Below, piece after piece: positions 1 through 12,499 of a DNA stretch of 64,000 nucleotides. Location: contig NC_041023.1 of the NCBI RefSeq assembly GCF_900634625.1, positions 6,481,479-6,545,478 of the forward strand, written 5' to 3'. The notes under the pieces are model-generated. The model ran no database searches. It was not told where the DNA came from and saw only the letters and a list, made by a program, of their open reading frames with translations. The translations under genes and the position numbers were made by a program. This DNA is from Parambassis ranga. Its lineage: Eukaryota; Chordata; Actinopteri; Ambassidae. How positions within the stretch are numbered: position 1 is the first letter of the stretch; the number at the start of each line of letters is the position of its first letter.

Positions 1-2380
1 TTTATGAAGAACACTGTGTTGCTAATTATGGCTCCTTGTGGATGTGAGGGAGCATGTAGGTGGGTTTTTCCACATCATCAAATGATGCTGTCTGCACGTG
101 CACGTGGATGCTCCACATGTACTGCCACTACTGGAAATTATAACTCTTTGTAATAAAAAAAAAAAACACTGGAATGATCTAATTAATGTGGCACAGGCGA
201 AGCATTCGAAAAGTGAGCATCTCCACAAAATGGTCGACCGGCTGCAGCAAGACAACGGGCACGGCGAAAAAGGCGACGCAGGAAGCGCAGCTGCCCTTAA
301 AAATGCCAGCTTGTCGACACTCAGAAAAAGCCACTGGCTCCGCGGTTTCCTCCTATCTCATCCCGTCCCCGTGTGTCTCTTGGGGCGATCTCTGCAATTA
401 ACAAACTGGCAGTAATTAACACTGTCTTGAGGCAACCAATGGCGCGGAAAGGATCGGGGCCAACACAAAGTGGGGGGAAGGTGCAGCGCTGGCTGTCCAC
501 GTTTTCCCCCCCATTCAGCTGCCATTTTGTGCCAGCCTTAACACCTAAGATGGTGGCAGGACTGTGACTTGCTGTGTGGGAGCGAGGAGGACAAACTGGC
601 AAGGGAGGGGTCGGAGAAGAGGAGGATTATGGGATTGAGGAGGGGAGTCTCTTATTTTTATTCTTGTAGTCATTGCTTTACTAAGAGAGGCAGGGAGGGA
701 GAAAGAGGCATGAGCGTCAGATTGCTGCCCTACATGCACCACACATGCAGGAGAAATTCTCCCACACATGGACACACAAAGACACACACACACACGTCAT
801 GGGAGGAAGAACAAAGTGTAACCGCGAAGCACAGCACCCCGTGTTGGTCTGTTTGTTCAAAAAACGTGTAATTTACATGTGCTTAATATACACCGCGCAC
901 ACATGTGCCCATGCATGAACACACACACAAACAACCAACACAGCCGTTCTCATGGTATGGTCTGCCCCTGAGCATGCAAATGACATTCATTATGCAAATG
1001 CATACAAATCAGAACCAACCATCTGAAAATCTGAGCTGGGAAAAAAACAGAAAGAATAAAATTAAATGAATGAAGGGGGGAAAGCTGAGGAAAAAAAACA
1101 GAAGAAGCATGTGGAGAGAGTGCAGTGTGAATCTGTGGTCAGCACCAAACGGATCACAACCTGCGTCCACATCAATCACTGGATAAATCTCAATTAAGCT
1201 CAAATATTAATAACTGGAAAAAGCAGACCGTCTTGAGCACACTGCTGATTTCTAGTTCCTAAATACTGGACAAAGTGACACATCCCTGCTGCCTTTTTAT
1301 GCTGTGAACCCACAATGTTGCCTGATTCTTTGGCAGGAAGTGCAGAAAACTGCAGCGGAGCATCAACTGGAGTGGAGATGCTCCAAACGATGGCAAAGTG
1401 CTACTAATTGCCTCTTGAGGTGGTCTTTGTTTTGTTTCACCTCTGCAGGATGTGCTGTGTAAAGAGCTGCACATCATCACATTACCAGCCTTTATCAAAT
1501 GTATCATCCAAAAAAATGAAACGCTGATGAGCTCGGGTCTCTCAGATGGAGATTAATATATAAATGTATAAAATGGTCGTAAGATGAGAGCAACTGGGAG
1601 ATACATGAATCTTTCCCAGCTGAAATCAGCCTTAACATCTCATATAGCAACAAAGAGATTTCAGATGTATCCGCTTGGCTTACAAATTCTTACTTAAAAC
1701 AAAATACAATAGTGTATTGTATGTGTTTGTGAGAGAGAAAATATCCGGATTTAAAGTATTCCTGGGGAAAAAAACTGCAGATTATGGAGCTAAATTGCTT
1801 CATTGCTTTCTCCTTTAACAAGATTTTTGAGCCATACAGACTCATACTGTGCACAAACCTCTGCTAAACACAATTAGATGTGAAGGAGTAGCCATAAACA
1901 ACACTACAGTGGCAACAATTTTAATCAAGCACACAGTAGATTATTGTTAATTAAATCATCCAGCTAATGCTGAGGACTGTGTATATGTCAAAAAAAAGTT
2001 TGAAATGTAGTCATCAGCTCACTACAGAGACTCAGAATGTGTCTTAAGCTGCAGTAAAATTGATTTTCTGTGTGAGATTTTAGGTAAGCAGCACTAAACA
2101 AAAGTCAGAAATCATCTTGCTAACTAACCCAAAAATGAACATCAAAACACTTTCTTTCTGTAGTTACACCTATTGAATGTCTTTAGTGCACAGCATGAGA
2201 CACAACACCCCCCCCCCCCATCCATCCCATCCCTCCCTAATCAGCCCTTATGTAACACAGCATCATCATACCTTCACGTCATTGGTTGGCAGCATCCATC
2301 GTCCACCTTCAGCCCTCTGTTCTGCTTCTTTACAGGTTTTTTTTCGCTCTTGTTCTCTTTTTTTCCCACGCAGGCGTGTA
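1..2380. other. Non-coding flank downstream of mir-9
   Basis: No convincing exon is seen. The stretch is AT-rich with TAAT-type homeodomain cores, for example around 180-190 and 395-420, two perfect POU octamers (see separate entry), a C-run near 2210-2219 and short CA tracts. Relative to the minus-strand mir-9 hairpin it lies 3' of the microRNA, so it may include the rest of the primary transcript. Open frames here lack splice context and resemble no family I know. Confidence 0.5.
974..999 (+). promoter_or_regulatory. Pair of POU octamer motifs
   Basis: Two exact ATGCAAAT octamers lie at 974-981 and 992-999, in the same orientation and 18 bp apart, inside an AT-rich segment. The octamer is the classical POU-domain (Oct/Brn) site. 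About 1.4 kb away lies mir-9, a neural microRNA, so an enhancer role is possible, but this is motif evidence only. Confidence 0.3.
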
Positions 2381-2384
2381 ATGG

Positions 2385-2465
2385 GATTCTTGTTACTTTC
2401 GGTTATCTAGCTTTATGAAGAATGTACGTCACTCATACAGCTAGATAACCAAAGATAACAGACAA
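2385..2465 (-). ncRNA. mir9: microRNA mir-9 precursor hairpin
   Basis: The minus strand reads as a mir-9 precursor. The 5' arm (2433-2455, read backwards) matches the complete 23-nt miR-9-5p, beginning UCUUUGGUUAUCUAG. The 3' arm (2395-2416) matches miR-9-3p, beginning AUAAAGCUAGAUAACCG. The arms pair through a loop of about 16 nt, and the stem continues outward (TGTTA with TAACA). miR-9 is a deeply conserved neural microRNA controlling progenitor proliferation and neurogenesis; both mature products look functional. Human MIR9-1 sits beside MEF2D at 1q22, and mef2d starts about 14 kb away here, so this is probably the mir-9-1-type copy. Fish carry several mir-9 loci, so the exact paralogue number is inferred from synteny. 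Confidence 0.97.
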
Positions 2466-2469
2466 CCCC

Positions 2470-4696
2470 TCAGGCCTGCGGATGCAGCTATTGGCTTGCA
2501 GTAGGACACATGCACACATCTTCTGAAACACCTATAAGGACAAACAATGACAGGGGAGAAAAAAATGCATGAAAGTCTAATTCACCAGGACAAAGCTGAT
2601 TTAGTCGATGCATATAATCCAGAGGTGGAAGTAATGATCATATAATAGTCATATATCTGGAGTGTTAACAGAAATGATTGATCACACCTCAGAAAAACAA
2701 GCATGACTAAAGACTTACAGGAGTTACTGATGGGAAAACACATTTTCTGAGTTAATAAGTGTTTTTATTATTATTATTATTAATATTATTATTATTATAT
2801 GTGTGAAATGTGAACAGCAAAACAAAGGAGAGCATCCAGTGGACTAAAGACAAAACCAATAAAAATCTTTATGAGGCCGACAGAGGGTGCATGTAAAATA
2901 GCACTGAAGGGAATAATTTGCACAAATAAAGGAAATAATACAGCAGAATGCAACAGGGAAATATCCAGAAAATGTGGCATGTACGTGCATTTTATTGCAG
3001 GAAAACGAGTGATTACATAGCTGTATAAAGGTATTTGAATTGTAACTGTAAAATGTATTTCTCATAATCTGAAGCATAGAGTCAGAGCAGGAATAAAGTA
3101 TCTAAGATATGTTGTTCCAAATGTGTGTAACATAAAAGCTAAATTAATGATGTAATGTAAAATTTAAATACCATGAGCCTGATTTTAATTGATTTTATTG
3201 AAATAACCTATAATATTTGTGTTGCATCTTCTAGTTTATTTTTTTTAGTTTTTTTTATTTATGTTTGTACAGATTTTATTATTATTTTTTTAAAGTAAAT
3301 GGCTGTCTAAAAAACATTTTTTTTAAATTTGGTTTTCGTCCAACGAGTGGAATGACGTCACCAGCATCGCAAGCTTTCAATTAAATCGTTAGCAGAGAGT
3401 TGCAATGACTAATTAACACACACACACACACACACTATGGAGAAGCTCTTCTTCTTTACAACATCGTGAAAATAGGCCACTGCTCTCATACTTAAACACA
3501 CACAGCACTGGAAAAAACAGCAGCTGCTGCTGCAGGATGTTTGCAGAAAAAATAAAGACGTGTGTGTGTATGTATGATAAATATGATAACTATGTTCATT
3601 ATATGACATGTTTGTGCCTGATTTGTGCAGCTGCTTTCCTAAAGCTCTCCTTCAAATCAGAGACAAAAGGATGCAGATTTTGGATCTTTGCCAGAAACAA
3701 ACATCCATTAGTGGAGATCACTTTGCTGCTTTACGTTTGAGGGCCGTGACACAACGTTTTAACACGATTCCATTCACAGCTAAATAACACTTACACCATC
3801 AGTTGTGTATTTTACACCAACAGCACACCATGCTTCAAATTTAAAGCCCCTGAATGTTTTTTATTCTTATGATGACTTTATGATGTATTTATTTCTGCAG
3901 CGAGCATTAAATAGAATAATTAAATGTCACATAATGTGATTCTAAGCAAGTGTGTTTTTCAAATAATGCTACAAATAACGTGATTTATATAAGAATAATA
4001 ATTTTATAATATATAACGCAGATTTGTTTTATTTTGTTGTTTTATCCAGGTGTTAATTGGAGCTTTCTTCATGATATAAAGGCTGTTTCTACCGTAAATT
4101 AACTTAAATGAGAAATTAAACACTGCTTTAATCTGGATATCTGTTATATTTTGTCTGGATTCAGGCAACGCATAGATTAAAAAGAGTCGAAAAAAGGACA
4201 TTTAAGTCCAATTTGACTCCACTTACTGATCCTCAGTCCCTGCAGAGAAATTACACTGAAGTTTCTCTTCAGGGTAACTCTGTGAAAAATGTTCTGCTTT
4301 AATAGATTGTCGAGACCATAAAAAGCTGCTGTAAATGATACAGAAATGTGAAGGATCCCGAAAGGAATTCATAATGATTCACACGATTTACACCCAGCGT
4401 GCCGATTTTACGTGTATTGCAGTAAAAAGGACACAATTACGTTTCCATTGCAGTTTTCTCGATGCGCAATAATAAGTGTGTTCCAGGTTAAGTTACATGC
4501 AGTCATTTATATATTCACCTGCACGTCAGAGGAAGTGTTGAGCTTCATCTGTGGCGCTTCCAGGTTTTATCTGAAGAAGAAAAGAAAACATAATTACCCC
4601 AAAAAATAATAACAATAATAATAATAATAACTTAAATGCCCTTAAAGACAGAAATAGGCTCAAAAACACGAGGTCGAGATTTCATCCTAGTGAATG

Positions 4697-4739
<43 letters not shown>

Positions 4740-6350
4740 CTTGGAAAATCCCTGGAAAGCACCCTTCGTGGGAAATGTGCCCACTAGGTTACTGGTAGCC
4801 CTCACACTGGCCCAGTTTGTGTTCCTCGGCGGAGTCGTTCACCTGCAGCTTCACTGACTCTGCACCAGCGAGACTCTAGAGATGCTGCTGCTGCAGACTC
4901 CTTTCCAATTATAGTAGCTTGGAGAGTTTTTGTTTAGCTTCCTCAACATGACTTCTTTCTTTTGGTACATTTCCATCTCTCCATTCATGACCTGAAGGGG
5001 GTGGATGAGGACGCCAGTGAGGCAGTGCTGGCTCATGTACTTCTCTCTCTATCATATACTGCACAAAGGTAGCCTTTGCGTCACTCGGCCCGGGTCGACC
5101 ACATGTGAGTTGAGAGTCTCAATAATGAAGCACAATACAACAAGTAGTCCCTTTTAAGGGCAGACTATCCTGTGTAAAAGTTTTATTCCAAGAGATCCAA
5201 AAATACGCTAAATCAACGGGGACGTCTCAGCTTTACGCACGTCACTCTCAATTGTCTTTATTCAGTAAGAACGTAATGTTAAGTGATTATTATGACACGA
5301 ATAAAAAGCTACATACATACATAAGTAGGAGTTCTGATTCCCTCTCACACAGATTAAACCGGCCTTATGTAAGAGCTCCCCGTGCAGGGCGCTATGCTGG
5401 CACTGTACTGTATAATCCCAGACTGCAGGAAGCTGTGTGGGAACAACACGCCGCCGAGTTCATGTACAATAATCACCTTTTCATGCTTCATGACCTGCTT
5501 AGCCTGTTCTGTGCGCAATCTGTTGACAGCACACTGCAGGCCCCATCACAACAGCAACACTGAAGGGGCTGCACCTGCCCGAGGCCACTCCGGCACCACC
5601 ACGGGCCGGTGCTGCTACAGACCCAATGCAACATAGAATTCATAGGGAGAAAAGCCACTATGTTAAAGTGTCTCCAGCTTGCGGTAAACGTATGTAATAC
5701 TATGTAACATGTAATACTTGGGACAATAACAACACAACATATGGCTGAGCCGGGGTCAGCATCAATGGAGAGATTCAAACTCAAACAGTAATTTAACTCA
5801 TTGGCGTCAGAAAATAGGCTACAAAGATTTAAAGGCTAAAACAGCCTTTAAAGCTAAGAGTCCCCTCTCTTTAGTTTGGTGTATAATCTGTTTCACTGTG
5901 TGGTAAAATGTGGGCGAAACGGCCTGATAGATGATAAGGAGAGGATTTGATCCTCATCCATTTACGCACACAATTACAGCCAACATGTATAACAGAGCTG
6001 ATTGGAAACTATCCAAATTGTGCGACTAACCAAATTGTGGGATATCACATGTGACCAACGGGAAAGGGTCACAAGTGTCAGTGATGAAATTGCTCTTTGA
6101 TATCACACTACGGTCAGAGACAAGTGGGGAAACAAAAGTGTGTATGCAGCCACAAGTGCAACTGCACGTCTGTGCTGCTGCCATCATAGCTCCGATCCCT
6201 GAGATGCTGCTGCGCACCCAGCTCTGCATCTTCTGCAACAGAATACCCTTCACATGAGGACAATGTAGGATGTATTTAGTCTAAAGATTCTGCTGGGCCT
6301 ACAAATCATCGTTAAATTCACACATCATTCAGTAGGTTATACACTAAACG
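2470..6350. other. Non-coding region between mir-9 and a CpG-rich block
   Basis: No supported exon. The region contains ATT repeats (about 2766-2800), a CA microsatellite (3416-3435) and a CT microsatellite (4701-4735), and is otherwise unique AT-rich sequence. On the minus strand it lies between a candidate promoter at 6.4-6.65 kb and mir-9, so it is probably intron of the microRNA primary transcript if that promoter is used. Confidence 0.45.
4701..4735. repeat. (CT)n microsatellite
   Basis: About 17 uninterrupted CT units, directly seen. Likely length-polymorphic. Confidence 0.95.
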
Positions 6351-6359
6351 CGCCTAAAC

Positions 6360-6650
6360 CTAAACTCGCTCCTGTCTGTTGCGCCGCTCCTGCAGCTTTA
6401 TTTGTTAAAACTCTGCCACAAAAAACGCTCATTATACAAAACACGGTTCTTACTTTCTCCTCCTCAGGTTGCAGCACGGTGGGTTGCTCCGGGTTTGGGT
6501 GAGCTCCTGGTTAAAAGCAGTGGTCCCTCCGGGCGTGCGGCATGCTGGGAGCCAAATGAGCGCGTTCATGAGCGGCGTATTGAGCTTTGTGGCGGCGGCG
6601 CATCGTGACGTCCCGCCGGCATCGTCCATTTTTTTTCAATCTAAAGGGTC
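6360..6650 (-). promoter_or_regulatory. CpG-rich promoter-like block, possible pri-mir-9 promoter and first exon
   Basis: CpG density rises sharply against the surrounding AT-rich DNA, with GGCGGCGGCGC near 6590-6600, a TGACGTC CRE-like site near 6606 and a ZNF143-like CCCAGCATGC on the minus strand at 6540-6549. On the minus strand GAGAAA is followed by GTAAGAAC near 6450, a strong splice donor. A first exon of about 150-200 nt spliced toward mir-9, 4 kb downstream on the same strand, is a reasonable model. On the plus strand the same place offers an acceptor (CTCCTCCTCAG near 6468), so direction is not settled. Confidence 0.4.
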
Positions 6651-7785
6651 CTCTTGTTTTTTTCCTGGCGTATAATCACACGACTGCCCTCCACATCCAC
6701 AGCCCCGACCATCCCCGCAGCAAGCAGAGGAGTTGGGGCTGTCCGCCTTGGATGGTTACATCTCCACCAGCGTTCGTCTCCAAATGGTGTAACAGCTCAT
6801 TTGTCCAAAATCATATACGCTGTCTAAGGCCCACCCCCTTGTGAATCAGTGAGGTAACACTGTTCCCACCCTCTGAGATTTTTTTATATTATGCAAGACG
6901 AACGATGTGATTATAATACGGACCTATAGCAGCGACTCTCACGCCCCCCTACAGACGCATGCAGAAGTGCATGGTGGTACCATCACTCATCCATCAGCCC
7001 AACATCCTTCTAATTCCTATAGGGGCTTGTGAGTGTGTGTGTGTGTGTGTGTTGCAAATTTATATGGCCCTCCAGTGCCAGTAAAGAACTGTTGTATACA
7101 GATTGAATTAATCAGTGTATTTGTGATACCCTAAGGGACGCATTTCATTTGTTCGTGGCTTTAAAACATGCTTATTTTTTCCACATCAGCCGCATTGAAC
7201 ATACCTGTACCGGGGCTATAATTTCTGCTGTAATGGTCCTGTTTCAAAGTGGATTATATGCACAAGAGAGCCATTTATCTACATTGCAGCCAGACTAGTG
7301 AGAAAAACATACTTTCCATAAAGTCATGTATTTGACTTTGGCTTCTTTTCCAGTCTTGAGATATTTCAAAGATGTGTCTGCAGTTGAAATTTGTAGACAG
7401 ACTTGAGAGGCGCTCGGCTTGGCTGATTATCATGATAATCACAGCAGAAATCTTTTGAGTTAGTGAAAGACGAGAATCCTCTCCAAACGTTATTGTATAG
7501 GCTCTCAATATGTCTGTATGCACAGCCTAGACGTTCTCAAACATTTGCATCAATAAAGATAACTCAGCCATGTTGCTCTGTCTAGACCACATAGGCATGT
7601 AAAACCTGAGGCATTTATTAACCCTTAATCATTCGCTATAGGCAAATTGTTGCAGTTTTGGCCAGTGCATGGCGTCCTGATTTAAAAAAAACTTTATTTT
7701 CTATCTCCACCAGAAACACCAAAGTCATACACGTTTCACTGACCTGTCAATTCATGTTAAAAGTCTTTTTCCACCAACAAGTTCT

Positions 7786-7844
7786 CTACTGCGCACAGAA
7801 GCGCGCTCACAGTGCCAACTGCGCGCACCTCGTTGCCAGGAAAC
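7786..7844 (+). promoter_or_regulatory. GCGC-rich cluster with an RFX X-box-like site
   Basis: TGCGCACAGAAGCGCGC (about 7789-7805) and TGCGCGCACC (about 7819-7828) resemble NRF1 half-sites. GTTGCCAGGAAAC at 7832-7844 fits the RFX X-box consensus GTNRCC-N-RGNAAC. No transcription unit attached to it can be shown. Confidence 0.3.
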
Positions 7845-9667
7845 CACTGTAAGCGCTGAAACGTACAGAAGCGTCTCTCATTTGTGACGTTTTATGGTGT
7901 TAAAAGTCACCGTTGTGTTAGTTTTGTAAGTTACGGTCAATATTAATGAGTTCGTCAAGCATACCTTGGATCTACTGATTTGAACTGCAGCCATTTGAAC
8001 TCGTCATGTGACTTAGAACAGTGGAGTTAAAAAAAGAAACTTTACTTTGTCCATGTGGACCTCTACAGTAAATGTATTTGGACTTGAGCCAGTCTTAGTA
8101 CACGCACAGCGAGGATTAGGTGGGAAAATAAAGGTTGCATCAAAGCTTTTAGCAAATCTTTATTGTGGTTGTATATTCTACCAGTTATAGGAAATACAGA
8201 CTTTAATCTGACGTGTAAAAATCTGATCTTAAAGTTAATATTTCTGGGGGAAAGTGTTTGTTTTCTAATTTTCTTTCGTCCAAAATCATGCATGAAAACC
8301 TAATATTCAGTTCTCCCCCTGTGTAAGGCGCACGGGCCGTGAGAAGCAGACAGTCTTTTGGCTGCCAGGTCAAAGTCTGTCTCAGACCTTCCGACAGCAG
8401 TAAACCACCCTCACCCTCTCTCCATTGTTTTACTGCTGCCAGTCCAGACGCCATATAGCGCTCCACTGAGCATTTAGAGGCGGTGGCCTCTGTGTGGCTG
8501 CGTGAGGACCGAATATAGCTTTTACGCACGCATAGGAGTGGCGTAAATTGACAGCTGGCGTGCGCAAAGTCTCACCTGAGAGTACTGTAAATAGGAGGTG
8601 GTAGACTGTTTGTACATCACAGGGATTAGACGCGTGTATTCGTGCCCATGCATGTGCGGCCTGGCACCCTTTCACCCCCACGTCGCGCCAATATTCAAAT
8701 TGGGATCCTCTGATTTGAATAGGAGCTTAATGAGACGTGGTGGTGTATAATAAATGAACGTGGGAGAACTTGGTGAGGGTGAAGTCATGCTGCAGTTATT
8801 TCAGAAATGTAGCAAGTATTTGAGGTTTTATGTTTGGTTTTTTGGATAGTGGAGTTTTCACAGAGTAAATCTGTAAAAAAAATGAAAAGAAAGAAAAAGA
8901 AAAATGTCGGAAAATGTCGGTGTGAAGATGAATAAATGATGTAGCAGCAGGAGACGCTTCTCTGCACAGGAGTTGCGGGATGCTTGCATGATTTCTGAGT
9001 TCAATGGTGCAACTGGTGCTTGCATGATTTCAGCTCTTCATCACAGCATCAGAGGACTTGTCAGAGAATTTACATCACTTTGTCTTGTATTGGAATGACG
9101 TCTGTCAGCGAGAGTGGAAAACATATAGTATTAGAAAGTGTGCTTTTTCCTACAATTTAACATGTAGCCTATGCTGCATTGACAGTGTAGCTGCTGACGT
9201 GCATTGTTTTTTTTGCTTAAATTTAGAATATGAGGTTTTATTAGTGATCTAGAAACATCTTTAGAAAGTAAAAACCCCATTTTACACCTCATTAACATGG
9301 ATAACTCTCTGTGGGGCTTTCTCATGGATCTCCTAAAGTAATAAAAGTTGAGCTCTGCACCTCTGGAAGATGCTTTTAACAGAAATTCTGAGCCCCTTGT
9401 GCATCTTTTATCTAACACTTTCCAAAGTATTCAACAAATAATCAATTAAAAACATACAGGTTCCACAGCGTCTTGTTTGTTAGAACGTCTTGTGTGCATG
9501 ATACTATATTAACAGCATAAATTCACCCTGCTGTCATGACAAGACAGGTCTTTATTTCTGACCTGTAGCTGACTAAAGACATGAAGTCCTTTTAAAATTA
9601 ACCCAGCTGGTAAATGGGGTTTAATTTAACGAAGATGTTGTGATATAAAAAGACTATTTTTAAAAAG

Positions 9668-9673
<6 letters not shown>

Positions 9674-9722
<49 letters not shown>
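9674..9722. repeat. (AT)n microsatellite
   Basis: About 24 uninterrupted AT units, directly seen. Confidence 0.97.
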
Positions 9723-9726
<4 letters not shown>

Positions 9727-11376
9727 GTTATTTATCACAGTCTTTGACATTTTGACACGTGCATTTTATAGTTTTTCATAGATTAAAATATTAACAATTT
9801 AGATATTTAGTATTTTTTTACTTCTGTATAATTGCATGAAAGCTATTTAATATAGAAATATGAAAGAATGCCTTTGAATTTGGTCGCAACAGGTACACAC
9901 TCAATGTGACAATATGTATAAACTCTACACAGAATTAAACAGAAACATAAAGGTTCCGTTTCGTTGATATTCAACAGGCTTTAATGGACTATAGGGGACA
10001 TGAGAGTTATTTGAATGAGGAGGACATTTTCAGACCTATCGATGGCTAAATTACAGACACATAGAAATGCATTAATTGTCTGCGTTTCACATATCGCTCT
10101 AAAATGAGTCATATTTATTAGAAAGTAGGCCTGTTTGTGCATTTATTGAACAGAGTGGCTAAGAGTGACATGTTTGATATGTGTCTCCTTTAAGAGTTTT
10201 AGGCTCCAGACATACAACAATATGCATGAAACTATTTTATTTGACGTTTTTGGGGGGATATTTTTTCTTCAGTCTCATTATTTATCTAAAACGTATCCTA
10301 TATCACGTAATAAATCGCCTGATTATAATCGTGGAATGGGATCCAATCGCTTTCATTGATCGTCTCCAGACCAGAAACAGAAAAAATATCAAACAGGTGA
10401 TTAGGTGAACGGCGATAATAGGATATGCTAGTTGTCACTTTTCACTGAAACTGTAGATTATAGTTCACATTTCAACATTCGAATCGATCATATATTGGCT
10501 GTATTATGTAGCTAATTGTGTTTTTTTAATTGTTTATTATAAGAGCAGCTGCAGTCTTTGAAGCGGCTTTATACTGTGCACAAACCATCAGAAACTATAG
10601 GAGATGATTAAATATAATTTCTAAAGCTCTACAAATCAAAACTGGAGTTGGAAACTGAGGAATGTGTCGTATTTATTTTAATTTTATAGACGGTGTAAAA
10701 TAAGCGCAGGTGCACAAATAATCTGTATGTTGCATAATAACACATTGTTTTTTTTTCATGTATTTATTAACACAACGTAATGTAGCTCACGTGATGTCAT
10801 AAACATTGCTCATCAAACAGGTCTGAAAGCCACCTGTCAATGATGATCAATCGATTTCCTTCCCACAGTGATGTGTCTACAGATATGCAAAAAATATGAT
10901 GGTAAAACAGGTTGAGAATAAATATTTACTGAGTGATCTAATATAAATATCAGTTCACGGTTTGGCCTCGTTATGGTTAATTAATTTTGCTGCTGTGCTG
11001 TTAACTGTGGGAGACCAGGCAGGGACCCAGATGTGTTTCTTTTCTGCTGCTGCCATCATGTGGACAGTTTGTGTATTACACGCAAACCACATTAGATTAT
11101 TGATTCCTGGTAATTTGCTGCCTCAACAGGCCAAAGATTGTAAAGTCATGACTGCAAATAATCACACAATTCTCTCTCTCCCCCCTTTGTGCATTTCCCC
11201 TGATATTTAAAAAAAACTATAAACAACGTAGAAATATTTAAAATCAGGAGGATAGTTGTTAATTTTTTTTTAATTTGTGTTCCGGTCATTTATTTTATTT
11301 GAGGTTGACCTGGAGAAATTTGCAGTATTTCCTCATGACGTTCGTGATCTGTCAATCATCATCCCCATCATCCCAC

Positions 11377-11400
11377 CATCATCATCATCATCATCATCAT
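11377..11400. repeat. (CAT)n triplet repeat
   Basis: Eight CAT units in a row. The stretch can be read as polyhistidine in one frame but has no coding context. Confidence 0.95.
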
Positions 11401-12247
11401 TTCTGTCAGTTTATGGATGAAGTAAACAAAAGTCTAATTTCACATCAACAGCTTTAATGAGATGCAGCTAACAGCTTCCTGCAGACTATAATCAGAATCA
11501 CAGCTCTAATTTAAATCTCATCTACTTTTCTCATTAACAGAACATCATGTGGTAGGTTTGTGGAAACACAGGAAGCCACGTTTTTTACATTTTTATCACT
11601 GTCTGCAATGTAAAGTTTTGGATCATGATACAAACAGGAAACACTGCACATGTGGCAGCAGCCGGGCATTTTAATGACATAACTGGGCTGTATAAATATA
11701 TATGTCCTGATTAGTCAGTATTTCACAGAAAAAGAGATGGAATATGTAATGAAAAGCTGCTGGTGCCTGTTTTTTTTTTATTGTTAACACTGACATTAGT
11801 CCAACCTTACCATAATTTGGTGCTTTTTTAGTCAGGTCAGAGGTGTGTCAGCAGCCATTCAGCTGTTTAGCACTTGAGTGGAATTGTTCTCGAGCAAACC
11901 TTTTTGGTTGGGACCCTGTAAACACTTTAAAATCAGGACCACAAGAGCTGAACATTTGCACTTAATCAATGTATGTAGATTGTAACCTGTGGCTACTGCC
12001 CACTTCACCATATCAGTAATGGAGATTTTACTCCCACACACACACACACACCATCTTCCCCAGAAATTTAAAGTGCACTTGTTGTTCGTACAACAGGGTA
12101 TAGAAGCTGGTTATCAGATGCATTTAATGTTCTTCTTCACAGACTGTTGGGATTCTTTGTTCATGCTGCCAAAGGCGTTCTTTGGTGCACTGCTTCACAA
12201 TGGTTGCTATTATAATACGTTCCCACAGTGCATGTGGTCATGACAGT

Positions 12248-12480
12248 TTTATTTATATAGCCTTAATATCACAAATTACAAGCTTTCCGTGAAACACTTT
12301 TCAGAGGGTGCTTCCTCTGTCCTTGGAATATCAGCTCAAATAAGGAAAAATCCCCACTATTAAACCCATAAATAAGGAAATAAAATGAGAGAAACCTTCA
12401 TGAATGTTGAAAATACATTATGAATAACTCCCTGCAGTGGTATAGAGAGGACAGGCAGTCTGAGGACGTATACATAATAA
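12248..12480. repeat. Degenerate dispersed fish repeat
   Basis: It begins TTTTATTTATATAGC and continues through motifs such as CTCTGTCCTTGGA, CAGCTCAAATAAGGAAAAA and GAGAAACCT. This order is typical of a dispersed repeat seen around many teleost genes. The copy is diverged and its ends are approximate. Family assignment is from memory of the motif order, not from a search. Confidence 0.5.
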
Positions 12481-12499
12481 TGTTCACTGTTCACAGTGC

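Larger units (their letters stand above)
6830..12240. other. Non-coding region with microsatellites
   Basis: No exon can be supported. Contents are a TG repeat (7032-7052), an (AT)n tract (9674-9722), a CAT triplet repeat (11377-11400), and two GC-richer islands at about 7780-7860 and 8430-8700. The second island carries a minus-strand donor (CTCAG then GTGAGACT near 8573) and could be an alternative distal first exon for the mir-9 transcript. The open frames are short and show no recognisable domains. Confidence 0.45.

Noticed and set aside
8203..8529. 108-codon minus-strand open frame
   Set aside because: No domain and no conserved motif; lies in a GC-richer patch that is more likely regulatory or a non-coding exon.
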